From contig JADGJC010000120.1 in the NCBI GenBank assembly GCA_027596075.1, positions 1 to 64,000 of the forward strand: DNA of 64,000 bases. Reading direction: 5' to 3'. Below, one piece after another: positions 21,044-32,635 of the stretch. Position 1 is the first letter of the stretch, and each line of letters begins with the position of its first letter. Position numbers and translations under genes: made by a program. The stretch comes from Rhizophlyctis rosea (lineage: Eukaryota; Chytridiomycota; Chytridiomycetes; Rhizophlyctidales; Rhizophlyctidaceae). The notes under the pieces were generated by a model. The model saw only the letters and a program-made list of their open reading frames with translations. It was not told where the DNA came from and searched no databases.

Positions 21044-21796
21044 TTACACTTCTCTCCTCACCATACTCCCCACCTTGATATACCCCACCGGCCTCAACGG
21101 CTTAGGCGGAATCTCATTCACAAGCCTAACCCTCACCAACTCCTTCACCTTCAAAATCATACCCGCACAATTCTCATCAATCTTCCTCCACACCACCGTA
21201 CTAAGCCCACTCAATCCCAACTTCGCAATATGCTCCCGCGTAGTGTGCGGGAGACCGATTACGGACCGAATTTGCGCGATTTCGTAGTACTTGTACGGGT
21301 AAGGGCTTTCTTCTGAGGAGAGCTTTTGGGCGGGGACTAAGGGACGTCGGGATTTCGGATCTACACCGGAGAGTTTGTAACTGTTTGGGAGGGGGAGGTT
21401 TAGGTCAGTGTCGTAGATTGTGCGGCGTTCGGGTTTGATGCGTTTGTGGAAGGGGATGCGGGGTGTTGTTCGGGGTTTTGGGGCGGGGAAGACTTGTTTG
21501 GGTGGCATGGGGGTGCGGAGTTGGTCCATTGTGGGGTACTTGGGTGTGAGGATGGGTTCGACGGGGACTTCGGGGGTGGGTTCTTTTTTGACTCGGAAGT
21601 TGATGGGGACGCGGGCGTAGTCGAGGGGCATTGCGCTGCCGCGACGGGGATATTGGTGTTCGCGGATGTCGGCGGGTTTGGGAGTGTTGGGACGGCGGGA
21701 TAGGGCTGCGGGTGTGGATGAGAAGCTGCGAGCTGCGACGTGTTGAGCCGGGATATGTGTTAGGGCGCAGAGCGCCGGTCGTCTTAGTACCGTCAT
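21044..21796 (-). CDS. MRPL33: Mitochondrial ribosomal protein uL30m
   Basis: A single exon of 250 residues. The N terminus is Arg/Ser/Ala-rich (ALCALTHIPAQHVAARSFSS), a mitochondrial presequence. The uL30 domain is C-terminal: KYYEIAQIRSVIGLPHTTR, GLSGLSTVVWRKI, then MILKVKELVRVRLV. It would sit in the large subunit of the mitoribosome. The Pro/Lys/Arg-rich central extension of about 120 residues is longer than in bacterial L30 (about 60 in total), as is usual for mitochondrial versions. The frame stays open upstream, but the chosen ATG begins the presequence. Confidence 0.85.
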   Translation of the reverse strand: MTVLRRPALCALTHIPAQHVAARSFSSTPAALSRRPNTPKPADIREHQYPRRGSAMPLDYARVPINFRVKKEPTPEVPVEPILTPKYPTMDQLRTPMPPKQVFPAPKPRTTPRIPFHKRIKPERRTIYDTDLNLPLPNSYKLSGVDPKSRRPLVPAQKLSSEESPYPYKYYEIAQIRSVIGLPHTTREHIAKLGLSGLSTVVWRKIDENCAGMILKVKELVRVRLVNEIPPKPLRPVGYIKVGSMVRREV

Positions 21797-22227
21797 CCTT
21801 GCTGATCTATTTTCTCGAGCAATGATTGTTATTGGTGACATGCAAACTCTCAAGGCAAGTGAATGAATCAGTTTGATGAGTTCGACCTTGTGGCTTGGTG
21901 TCAATATTTGCTGGGCCACCGGGCTTGGGGCTTGTGGCTGCAGAGATGAGTCGAATGCAATCTAATGCAATGCAATGTCGTGAGCAACGAATGAGTACCT
22001 TCACGGTTGAGGCGAGGCTTACGTCCACGCCCGTTGAACGCCTCAACTCCTGCACTGCTCTCCCCTTTCCGCTTTTCCGTCATCATAAAAATAACAGGGC
22101 ATTCTCCAGGCTAATACATATTACACATTCCTTCTTTCACAGTACTTCTCCCACCACAGTCTATCTCCTATCAATCGATCACATAGGAAACATATACACA
22201 CACATAAAGAGAAAGAGAAATAAAAAA
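21797..22227. other. Divergent promoter region
   Basis: A 430-base spacer between uL30m (minus) and the membrane-protein gene (plus). Direct repeats of atgcaatct/aatgcaatg type occur near 21953-21975. Pyrimidine-rich stretches near 22120-22160 precede the plus-strand start. No gene is seen. Confidence 0.4.
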
Positions 22228-22979
22228 ATGCCGCTTTCTCTTTCCTGCTCTACGACACAACCTTCGCCTTCACCTTTGCCCTCCACAATCGGCGGTGCCC
22301 CTGTGCAGCCTTGTCCCGCCGTCAACTGCCCTTACCCAAACTCAAACACCCTGTACGTCACCCAAAACGCTACCCTATCTCTTCTTGTAAACTCTCTTCC
22401 AAGTAACCTGCCTGTGGCTCTTGTCGACATATATATACAATACATATGTTCCGCCTTTTCCTTGAAGTGTGATACTTGCCATTTGATGACATTCAGTCTT
22501 GGGATTGAGTAATATACTCACTGGATTCAATTCAAATCATCCGCAACACGCACGCACACCGCTTCTCAAAATCATAGCATCCTTTAACTTTTTCGGGAAA
22601 TTACTCGTCCACCTACAGTCGTACATACATAGCCAAGAACTTCTCTCTCTCCCCGCCACAAACCTTTCAGTTCACTGCCTACCGGGACTACATGTCCATG
22701 ACCGGCGTTGGCACGGTCAATGTTGACTCATCAATCCCATCAATTTCATCAAACTCTTCATCGACAAATTCAACATCCTTCCAGTTGTTTACAAGCTTCA
22801 CTTCGCAATTAGATTATATCTGTGAGGGCTCAGGCGATGCAGCTGGAATGGGTGTAGGTGTTAATATGGGCATTGGCGTCGGCGTTGCACTCTTGGTGAT
22901 TGCCCTCGTCACTGCCGTTTGGTGTTGCTGCAGGTGTCGCAGGCGTAAATGGGAAAGAACGGATATTCGGTTGTCATGA
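22228..22979 (+). CDS. Small glycosylated single-pass membrane protein
   Basis: I model two exons (22228-22386, 22578-22979), 186 residues. The outer part has four cysteines near the N terminus, at least five N-glycosylation sequons (NAT, NYS, NFS, NSS, NST) and a Ser/Thr-rich stretch. A Gly/Val-rich membrane helix follows (MGIGVGVALLVIALVTAVW), then a Cys cluster CCCRCRRRK that looks palmitoylated, and a 7-residue tail. No signal peptide is seen. I do not recognise the family. The intron junction is the only in-frame GT-AG pair near the conserved-looking parts, so exon 1 is provisional. The layout resembles the protein at 989-2253. Confidence 0.5.
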
Positions 22980-23212
22980 ACAATTTACACAGTGGTGGCG
23001 TCCCACCTGAGGGTCTCACCAATACCAAATCGAAGACTTCTAGCGTGTAGGAAAAGTGAGAGAAGCATCAGGAAGTGCATCACTCCATTCGTCGAGCAGT
23101 ATCAATAGAAGTCTTCTCAAACAATCATATACATTTGTTATACAACAAAGAAGTTGAACTGCATAATTGCGCGACCGTGTGAACAAAAGACATCGGTCTG
23201 CCCGTCATATAT

Positions 23213-24789
23213 CTACCGTTTCTTTTTGCCTGACCTGCCAGATGCGGGGACGGGTTCGGGTGATCCGTTTGGGAGAAGTTTGGACGGGGAGCTGTGGTTG
23301 AGAAAACAACATTACTGTCAGTGTCAAGATTCGTCCACCAGGCCGTTCAAAGCAGTAAACCAAATTCAACTTCACTCACCCATCTCCTCCATCATCTCGT
23401 CCCAAAGCCGCCGACAACCCCTGCTGTCCATGCCCACGATCCGTCCCCGAACCCTGCGCATGCGCCTGACCCTGCGAAGACCCACCAACACCCCCCAGCG
23501 GCGGATGCATAAGCTGCCCACCATACTCATCCCCCCGTTTCCGCTTTCTCCTTCCATCATCCCCCTCCCCTTCCCTATCCCCCTCCCCAACACCCGCATG
23601 CGCCCCAATCGCCGACTGCTGCATTCCCATTGCTGCTTGACCGTCATACGATGGATAGTAGAACCGCGGACCCCAACCGGGGAACGTCAAAGCGGTCGGA
23701 GTGGGCACGAATGGGAGGGAATGCGGGTTGTTGTTGGCGCTGCTGTCGAAATCGCCACCTCCGGTCCAGAAGTCGCTGTTGGCGTAAAGGGCGGTTGGGG
23801 ACGGGAGGATGTAGCCGGGGAGGGGACGTCCATCGTATGCGCCGGTTGGTCTGTCCTGAGCGTTTGATGGCTAAAAACAGTATGAGATTTTAGCGCCATT
23901 TTGGATTTGCCGGTTGAAGAGGGCAAAGTTGCGGGAAGTTGGCACATCAACGAAACATACATATGATGGTGCATCCCCTGCTCCGCCCTGATTTTGTGTC
24001 TGAACGGTTGGATTCGTCGAGCTGGACGCTAGTTGATTGGTCTTCGCGTTCGGGATCATGACTCGTAAATTGGGCGGCTTCTTTGTTCCTCCTGGGCTGA
24101 TTTCCTCCTGATTGAATATTCAATCCCGTTCAGTTATCACACGGTGGACCTGCTTGCGAAGGGAGTTGGGACGTACCGGTTGCACCGACAGCGCTTTTTG
24201 CGGTGTCCGTGACGATCCCACATCTGTCAGGTCGTCATCCATGAATTCTGCATCCTCATCTTCGTCCTTCTCCTCCAGTCGTTCAAACTAGATTCCAAAT
24301 AATGAGTCAGTTTCCTTCTTGAAAGAGTCGATCAAATTCCATGAACATCATTCCAAACTTACATCAGCATTCCCCCGACTTTCGTGCGGCTCGCTGTACT
24401 GTCAAACACGCCCAAAAAACTGCATCAGCAATGTTGTTCTCCGCCCTGCCAACACCCTTCCCCCACACGAAACTGACACCTCCCCTCCCTCACCTCCGTA
24501 TACTTCAGCAGAATCTTATCCATATCCGTACTCCCATACTGCACCAGCTTCCCACTGTGATTGAAGATAATGAGCGCGATCTCACAGTCGCAGAGGACGC
24601 TGAGTTCGTAGGCTTTTTTCATGAGTCCGTATTTGCGTTTGAGGAATGTGACCTGTAGTGGGTTGCGGTTTGGGGTTGGTGAGTGTGTGAAGTAAGCTGA
24701 TGGAGCTGGGAAGAGACTGTGGTGCGCAAACCTACCTGCCGGTTGCGGTCATCTTGGATGGGTTGGATCTTGATCTTCTTTCGTCCCAT
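23213..24789 (-). CDS. MADS-box transcription factor, MEF2/Rlm1 type
   Basis: Seven exons (24789-24736, 24652-24494, 24398-24363, 24287-24177, 24107-23961, 23870-23380, 23291-23213) give 358 residues. The MADS box begins at Met1 ([17 protein letters not shown], then [19 protein letters not shown]) and continues into the MEF2-type extension [16 protein letters not shown]. The IQ near residue 10 and the MEF2 extension separate it from SRF types. Next comes an acidic patch ([16 protein letters not shown]), a Pro/Gly-rich region with RRKRKR, and a final GKKKR, both possible nuclear signals. In yeast, Rlm1 acts below the Slt2 cell-integrity kinase; that role is assumed here. Confidence 0.9.
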
Positions 24790-25471
24790 TTATGCGTTGG
24801 GTGTGGTGTATGAGTTCTGGGAAGCTGTTGGAGGTCCATCGTTGAAAGGCATGTTCGCGTATCAGTATGTGTGCTCTGTTTCCCATAAGCAACAGCACGT
24901 TGAACTCACTTCACCGTTTTGTCACGAGACTGTAGCAAAATGTAGCCACAAAGGGGGGCAACAACGATAACTCAAGCGCAGGCAGGTTAAAAACAGAAAA
25001 AAGTTCAGGAGCCATGGACACGCATGTTCTAAAACTTGTTTGGGGAAGCCATACACGGAACAGTCATGGAAGGCCACAATGATCACCGGGACCCTGACAG
25101 TCCTGACGATCATGAAGCCTCCATTTGATCACTTGATGTCATGGACCGTGCCACACATTTCATTTTGTTTGTTTACTGGTCACTATTGCTAGTAACATAG
25201 ATCCATAGTTTGCTGATATCAAGTTGAAACCTCAAAATCTGTCAGTGAAGATCTTCGTGTGAGCTTGCCAACCTTGTCCATTTCCATGGTGCCTATCCTA
25301 AAGTTCCTGAAGTAAAGTGCAAAGTTATGTCATGCTGATTCATGTTAACGTAAATGAGGATGCACCAACGGCTATCAGCAGGGTGGAGGAGACCGCCCGC
25401 GGTCAATCATCATGATTGTATTACACACAATACTCTATGATAGAACAACTGTTTGCCAAAAAGCATTGGAT
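24790..25471. other. Promoter of MADS gene and 3' flank of UPF0303 gene
   Basis: About 680 bases with no supported coding sequence or RNA gene. Confidence 0.45.
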
Positions 25472-26006
25472 TTAAGCCAGGTTGAGATACTTCTTGGCAG
25501 TGTTGACGAAGAGCATGTGGTCCTGGTGACCAGTTTGGGTCAGCTGAGATACTCCTGATGACCGTTAGCAATCAATGACCACTACTCACATCATGCTGAG
25601 GAAGTCCAGAAACTGTGATGGTTCCAATCACACCAGCACCCTTTACGTTCAAAGGGAAAGCACCACCATGCTCACAGTACTCCCTGTCGCTCAGGAACTT
25701 GTCAGCGAGCGTCTCCCCGTTTGCCTTCATCTGCCGACCAAATCGGTAGCTGCTGATATGAAACCGGTTGACAGTGCGGTTCTTCCGGGTGATCCACTCA
25801 TAGTTGTCGGGGTTGCACCCATCCATGGCATGGTAGTAGAGGAGCATACCGCTCTTGATGATTGAGACGGTTATGCATTTGCCTGGAGGGCATGCAGCAA
25901 TAAGGGCATTGCCGAGTTCGAGTGCGGTTTTGGAGGTGAATTCGGGGAAGACGATGGTTTTTTCGTAGTGCTCGAGCTCGGCGAGGAAGTCGGGGGTGGG
26001 GTCCAT
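25472..26006 (-). CDS. UPF0303 / HbpS-like protein (YBR137W-like)
   Basis: Two exons (26006-25590, 25522-25472) give 155 residues. Conserved blocks are ALELGNALIAACPPGKCITV, ITRKNRTVNRF, EHGGAFPL and GTITVSGLPQ, and the last exon supplies DHMLFV, as in the family ending VSGLPQ-x-DH. Fungal members such as yeast Ybr137w are small soluble proteins linked to tail-anchored protein handling and oligomeric assemblies; the exact biochemical activity is not clear. The ATG used is the first true ATG of the frame. The last intron has several AG candidates; only the chosen one restores the motif. Confidence 0.85.
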
Positions 26007-26465
26007 TTTCAAGGTAGCAAACTGTGGTTTAAATGGTCAGAAACATATACATATAGGTCCAATAACATACAGCCCCAAGAAGTAATATGCTTACCAAAAA
26101 CGAAGCGACGTGTTATGTTAGGTTGCTGACAAGGTAATGTTCAGATGATGGATTTACTTTCATCTCAAAAAATGAAAGGAAGGAAGTGGGGAAACTGGGT
26201 TGGGGCCTTCATCCACAGTCCACAGCCCGCAAACTGAGCCGCGCATTCTGCGCATTGCCGTTTTTGGTTAAATTGGGGGTCCTTCAAACCTTCAATCATT
26301 GCGCGAGCTTTCAGAAACTGCTCCACCACACAAGGAAAATCATAAAAGGGCGCGACATATCTTCAAGTTCGCCAACCAATCTCAGCTAATCTTCAACACG
26401 CTTCTTGCCTTACGCTGAACTCATCTTCATTCATCGTGTCCTGGCCGTGCGCCTGAAAAGTGAAC

Positions 26466-27027
26466 ATGACTGACCACACTACTCCCCAACAATCCCTTGT
26501 TACCCACACCAGCGGATGCCACTGTGGAGGTGTCAAGTTCAAATTGCAGGCCCCGGAAAACCTGGAGCTTACCGATTGCAACTGCAGCATGTGCACAAAG
26601 AAAGGTCATTCCATGCCATCAAATTCTGCAGCCTTCTTCTTTCTGACGCGTCAATATCCAGGTTTCCTCCACATCATCGTACCAAAATCCCACTTTCAGC
26701 TTTTAACACCAGAAGATAATCTTTCCACATACACGTTTGGCACTCATACCGCCAAGCACCATTTCTGTAAAACGTGCGGTATATCGAGCTTCTATGTCCC
26801 GAGAAGCAATCCAGATGGATATTCTGTAAGTGCTATCTCAAGCCTTCCTCGCAACAAAATGTTTGACGCATCACACTGGAAATTGACAACCCCTCGCCTC
26901 CGGGTCAAAGGTGAACTTCCGCTGCCTGGATCCTGGTACTGTGAAGTCGCATACAATAATCCCGTTCGATGGTCGCGATAATTGGGAAGCAGATGCTGTA
27001 CGACTAAGACATCAGAGCAAAGAGTAA
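26466..27027 (+). CDS. CENP-V/GFA domain zinc protein
   Basis: Three exons (26466-26604, 26662-26825, 26911-27027) give 139 residues. Zinc ligands appear as GCHCGG, CNCSMC and FCKTCG, in GFA/CENP-V order, and the last exon supplies VNFRCLDPGTVKS and PFDGRDNWEA. The family is named for glutathione-dependent formaldehyde-activating enzyme; eukaryotic members act as small zinc proteins of uncertain substrate. Both introns are open in frame or nearly so: an unspliced frame runs 173 codons, which a naive call would take as the protein. The spliced version restores every conserved block. Confidence 0.9.
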
Positions 27028-27215
27028 TAAAATATGAGAGAATCATTTGGTGAAGCATTCCATCCTGAGTCGTCGGTACTTGCATTTGGACCGCAACCGC
27101 GTTCGCTGCTCGTATCCAGTTCGATGCCTAGGAACATACATGGACATCAAATTCTGAATCACACAGTCGACCAAGCATTGTTCTGCAAAGCTTAAAGCTT
27201 GGATGGAATTGATAT

Positions 27216-28255
27216 TTATTTATCCTCCTTCCCTCTTAGCTCCTGCAAAATCTTCGCAACCACTTCGGGCGCGGTATCTGTTTTACCGAAATGCGCCCTG
27301 TACTTCCCATCAGGACCGATCAAATAGAAGAAGATACTGTGATCCACTAGATAATCCGTTTCGTCGTCATCTACTGCTTTTGGTGGTGCAGAGAAGTAGA
27401 GGCGGTATGATTTTGCGATGCGTTTGATTTGTGCGTGTGTTCCGGTGAGGCCTACGAAGGTGGGATGAAAATCTGCAAGCAAGTACGTCAGTCGAGCTTC
27501 CTTGGGTCATGGTCAAACAACATAACCGTACCGTGAACATATTCACGAATGGATTCTATAGAGTCACGTTTGGGATCGCATGAGATGAATATGGGCACAA
27601 TGGTTTCGTTCGTGAAACCGCCTTCCTTGGCTGCACAAGGATTGGATCAGTGTCTTCGACAGGTGAGGCATTATCAATCGTTCTACCCACCAAGCCGATC
27701 AACAACCTCCGCCATCTTCTCAAGCTCTTCAGGGCACACATCCGGGCAGAATGTGTACCCAAAATATACCAACATCCATTTCCCTAAGAAATCCAAATCC
27801 GTCACAGGTGTACCAGTATGATCTACAAGACAAAAGGAACCGCCAACCAATGGGCGGCCAACGGATTCGTTCTTCTGTGCCGCGCGTTTCTCTGCAATGA
27901 GTCGCTTCTCGCGGTCAAAGTAATATAGGAGACCAGCCCCGGAAAGAACTATGACTGCTGCTGCTCGAAGATATGTGTACTGGCGAAAACCAAGTTAAGG
28001 TGCTGTATAGTGGATTTTCTCCTTTAATGACATACATTGGAACGGGCCGCCTCCTGCTGAACACCGTGCGGGTTTGGCATTGTTGGGCCAGCATATGTGC
28101 GGTGGTGAGGACGTGCGAAGCGGATGGGACGGAGAATTTGGGGTCGGGGAGGTAGAGAAAGTGCGGTTCGTAGCGACGCACGGACTATGTCACTGCAACA
28201 TGAGTAAGTGTACGCAGGTAGGCGCCGGAAAGCTCATACCTATCCGTGACAGCAT
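27216..28255 (-). CDS. SCO1: SCO1-type cytochrome c oxidase copper chaperone
   Basis: Five exons (28255-28240, 28184-28036, 27979-27691, 27630-27532, 27472-27216) give 269 residues. A 16-nt first exon starts an Arg-rich mitochondrial presequence (MLSRIVRASLRTALSL). One membrane helix follows (LRAAAVIVLSGAGLLYYF), then the thioredoxin-like copper domain with FGYTFCPDVCPEE (C-x3-C) and the distal histidine in DYLVDHSIFF. SCO proteins anchor in the inner membrane and deliver copper to the CuA site of Cox2. It is divergent from the proteasome gene with about 270 bases between starts. Confidence 0.93.
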
Positions 28256-28529
28256 ATGTGATGATCTTTGCATTTTGGATTCGCTTTGTGGCAAGATGCT
28301 CTGAGGGAAGCAAGTTGGAAGTCTGTGACTGCATCGGAATGGGTCGACCAACACGATGCATCGGGCGCAGCCAGTGGCTTTGGTAAACAAGTGCGAGTGG
28401 CTTTGAAGCTTCACGTGACCATGGAACCCTTGCTGGCCTTGGCCCTTGGGCCTGTCCTTCTCCCGAAATCACACTCTTCCTCCCAAGTCCCAAATCGCTC
28501 ATCACCAACTGTTGCCGAACGAAACCACA

Positions 28530-29843
28530 ATGTTCAGAAATCAGTGAGTCTATCAAATGTCGTGATGCCTTCTCCGTCTGTATGGATCTAAATTTGGTCC
28601 ACTAGGTACGATAACGATATCACAACATGGTCGCCCCAAGTGAGTTTTCCAACGCGTGGAGTCGGGAGTAGGATTTCCGAGACTCACCACAACGAACTGC
28701 TTCATAGGGGCGTATCCATCAAATAGAGTATGCAATGGAAGCAGTGAAGCAGGGTTCGGCGGCGGTAGGCCTTAGGTCAAACACACATGCGGTTGTCTTG
28801 GCGCTGAAGGTGATCTTTCCAAGCATACCTATTCTTTTGAGTTTACCTTTGAAAACTGATTTCTCTTTCCAGAGATCTCCCGGAGAGCTTGCGTCATATC
28901 AAAAGAAGATTATCAGGATCGATGACCACATGGGCATTGCCATCGCGGGACTGACGTCAGATGCACGTGTATTGAGGTGGGGTTCGGTTTGTAAAGAGCT
29001 TAGAGGCGAAAAAGGCTAACATGGTCAATCCAGCAACTACATGAGAACAGAGGCCATGAAGTCAAAAATGCTCTTCAACCGACCGCTCCCAGTGTCCCGT
29101 ATCGTTTCGGCAATCGGTGAAAGTGCGTGTCTTTTGCCTGCGGCTTTGAACTATTCAACTCCAGACTGATCCTTCATGCAACGCAGAGGCTCAAATTCAC
29201 ACGCAAAGATACGGGCAGCGTCCATACGGTGTGGGCTTGCTGGTGATTGGCGTTGACGTAGGTCAATCCAGAAGGTCGTTTCGGAATGGCAACCGTGTCT
29301 CAAGCTCCAATTGCCGTACAGGATACCGGACCACACCTTTACGAATGCGCTCCCTCCGGCAACTTCTTTGACTATTACGCCATCTCAATCGGATCGCGGT
29401 CACAGTCTGCCAAGACTTACTTGGAGAAGCACTTTGAATCCTTCGCAGATGGTATAGTGGCCTAGAGTGACCAACGTGCTGCAAGAACTCATTATCAACG
29501 CACCTTTTACAGCCGCGCTGGACGACCTCGTAGTACACGGACTTCGGGCGCTACGCGACACACTTCATCAGGATAAGGAGTTGAACATCAACAACTGTTC
29601 CATTGGTATTGTGGGTAAGGACGCAAAGTTCCATGCTATTGAAGGAGAAGGATTGCAAAGGTATGTTTGAAGGTCATCGGTGCGAACGTTGTTTGGGCAG
29701 CAAACTGAATTCCAAAAACTTCCGTCAGGTACCTTGATCTGCTGGCCGACAGTGAATCTAGCGCGGGGGGAAGTGGTGGAGCGGCGGCGCCAGTCACTGG
29801 TGACGCACCGGCTGAGGAGCCCGTGCCCATGGAGACCGAGTAG
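28530..29843 (+). CDS. PRE5: 20S proteasome subunit alpha-6 (PSMA1/Pre5)
   Basis: Nine exons (28530-28543, 28606-28639, 28708-28809, 28873-28976, 29034-29122, 29187-29257, 29322-29451, 29513-29660, 29729-29843) give 268 residues. Start MFRNQYDND and alpha-type signature [20 protein letters not shown], then [24 protein letters not shown] and SIGIVGKD, follow human PSMA1 closely. It is a non-catalytic outer-ring subunit. The tail is Gly/Ala/Glu-rich and ends PVPMETE, as in the family. The very short first exons and low intron phase bias make it easy to mis-annotate. Confidence 0.95.
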
Positions 29844-30069
29844 ATGTTGGTTATTGTCACGCACGCATCGTGGCAGGATTGTTACAATGAGCGTGCCGTT
29901 GTGTTGTAAATATGAGTTGAGATTCCAAACAGAAGTATGCGGGCGTGTTAACGGCCATAGGATTTCAGATGTGAAATATGAAATGGAACCAGACGAAATC
30001 ATTCATTTGAGGGTCACATGTTTATGCGACAATCCTTCGCTGCACCAGATGATTCATAAGCAATTTGAA

Positions 30070-32056
30070 CTACGTTAACGTCTCGTGCGCTACGTTGTCC
30101 TCTTCCCCAATCCTTCGGACCTCCCCTGGCTCCATGTCCGTCCGGCCAACCAATCCAGCATTGACTGCTCCCAGCAAAGCTCCGCCCAGAAGAATGGCAG
30201 CCCATCTGCTTACAATTGGCACTCCAGTGTCCGGATTCACCAACCGTCCCGATAGTGCAAACGCACCCGCAGAAGCGAGAGCTTGATGAAGCTTGTAAGA
30301 TGCAAATCCAGCGGCAGATGAGGCAGGGGGAACGTGGCTTGCGAGCAGAGTGTAAGTTTGCGTTATGATAGTCTGACGAGAGATGCGCTTAGGCTTTTCA
30401 ATTCAAAGATAGTAGAAAATAGTGACAAACTTACAACATCCGCAATGCCCGTCAATGATCCCACTAGCATCAGGAGGGCTAAATGTCCTGCTTCCACTCC
30501 GTGTGCAGGGTTTCCGTCCATCTTGGATTGCACGGATCGCAATATGACCATTGAAGTTGCCAAGATGATCACACCAAACGACAGAATCACTTTTGCATTC
30601 AGTTTGTCAGATAGGCGGCCAACGATGAGTGATGCCTGAGAATGCAACCGACACATTTTTAGGACGGAAATGCGTGGGTGCTAAGGGTCGATGTACATCC
30701 AAACTCACCATTGCTGTCACACCCCCAGCTACAGCCATCAAATACATTTTCTGATGCATTCCACCCTCTTCCGGGACAAAGAGAGGAAAAGATCCGCCAT
30801 GAAAGGCTGTGCATGGCACCAAATGGGTTGACATGGACTTCCAATGTATTTGATCACGGCGTACATGTGACATACGTACATACCTTGAATGAGGCCTGAA
30901 GCCCAAAATAGCGGAGTGAGGAGGAGGATCTGCTTTGAGGTAAAGGTGTTGTGAAATTGCTTGAGCTTCTCAGTCAGAGTTGTTGGTGATGTTGGTGTGT
31001 CTGATTGCGGCTCCTTCTTCAGGAAAAAGAGAAGGGCAAGACCTTTTGGTGATTGTTAGGAATTGATGGGAACTCTGATTGTTGAGAAGCAACAACTGTG
31101 CATAATATCTTACCTCCACTAGCAACTATGGTCAACCCTCTGAATACTAGCAGCTGGGAATATGGCCAAAAACGTTCTCAAATACTGATCTTGTTCCCCC
31201 GCAATCCAAGTACATACTCACACTGTCAACCTTGCTTTCTATCAGTCGCCCAGCACCAAGGTGACCAAAGACAAGGCTCAATGTGAAGATGGCGAAGAAT
31301 AGGCCGGAATGGAACCCAACCTGGTCTTTTCGTGATGAAAGGGTAACATATGCGCTGAAGCGCCCACAGGAAAGATTGAGATGGACATCTACGCGAGGTG
31401 ATGTGTGACTAAGTGCTTCTCACCTTACCCTTGAGCGGTCCACAAGATCGACGCGCCAAATCCAAGAAGGGAGGCAGATGGAAGAAGGATCAAGTACTGG
31501 AAGTGGACATCTCCTTCATGCGTTGCTGCAATGATGTATGCAACATCCAACACAACATATGTGGATGCACCGAGGATCAGACTCTGGCTGGCATTGCAAG
31601 TGGTAAAATATGTTATTAGCATGGCGGGATGGTCAATACAACATTGACGGTTGGGGGTACCGGATCCCAAGTGACGTTACAACCGAGCTTGCCAAGATAT
31701 TGAACAGCCCTAGACTGACATATATGACAGCAAGCATATAGAATCCAACCGAGTCTTTGAAAATGGTGGAGGCGAGACTCTACGTCGGAGATAGATTGTT
31801 GAGCGACTTGCAGAGTGCATTGGCAAAAGCACGTTGTGCGAACCCTTACCGAAATCACACTAAATGCCGAAAACAATAGGAGAAAGGAGACTGCTGCAAG
31901 GACTATCTGCCATGTTCTGGACGGCTCAAGAGGGGAATTGACTGGAGGAAGCGTGTTTAAGCTTTCAGATGGGTTGCCTAATAGCGGGCTACTTTCTGAG
32001 TGCTCGAAGTCGGCAACTGTTGCTGGCAGCGAGCCGGCGTCCGTTGACAGTGCCAT
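30070..32056 (-). CDS. UNC93-like MFS transporter
   Basis: Nine exons (32056-31850, 31779-31640, 31587-31429, 31354-31222, 31153-31114, 31042-30884, 30806-30709, 30635-30435, 30372-30070) give 479 residues. Helices and loops match the UNC93/DUF895 group: LLLFSAFSVISSLASTI in helix 1, YVSLGLFNILAS, LGFGASILWTAQGAY, and an Arg/Asp loop VGRLSDKLNAKV in the second half. About eleven to twelve membrane segments are present. Fungal members are uncharacterised plasma or organelle membrane transporters; substrate unknown. The N terminus is acidic with SSPLLG, a possible dileucine sorting signal. Confidence 0.88.
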
Positions 32057-32635
32057 CCCGCCTCGTTGGTTGCGGTGACTTGTAGCGACAGGCGAAGGCT
32101 TTGAATACTAGAAGACTTGCAAAAACTTGTTAACGGAGGTTCTGACCCTTGAAATGGGAAAAGAGATACAGCGGTAAGTAAAGGAGAAGAACACCAACTC
32201 GCAGGGTGACAGGGTCCCAGCTCCTTGACAGGGTGAGCGCATGACGCGTATTTCGGAACATCAAAACCTCAGGATGTTTTGCAGATCGGACGCTCGAGAC
32301 ACTTTCCCCTCTTCTCCTCCAAAGAGTGTTTTCTCACACCCCAAACTTGTCAATTGTCACACTTGCAAATCTCCTTCCCACGGTCGCCTTTCAACTCGCT
32401 CGACGATCAGATATCAGAAGTCCACTCACACCCAGCTCTTGAAGGACATAGAGTGTAGCGACTAAGTCATTACTTTGTGGAGGTGAACTTACTTCATACC
32501 GTAAAGGGTATGTGGGCACTCTCTTGTCGCCAGAGTGGAATTTGAACGCTTAACCATATTTATAAACCATAGATTCACGAACCTCTACCTCAGCTATCGC
32601 TCGCCTGATTTTTTTTGTCCGACAAAAACGGCAAG

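Noticed and set aside
21895..22512. 205-codon frame running into the 22228 membrane protein
   Set aside because: The part before 22228 has no signal peptide or domain and lies in the divergent promoter of uL30m; I kept the ATG just before the Ser/Pro-rich start.
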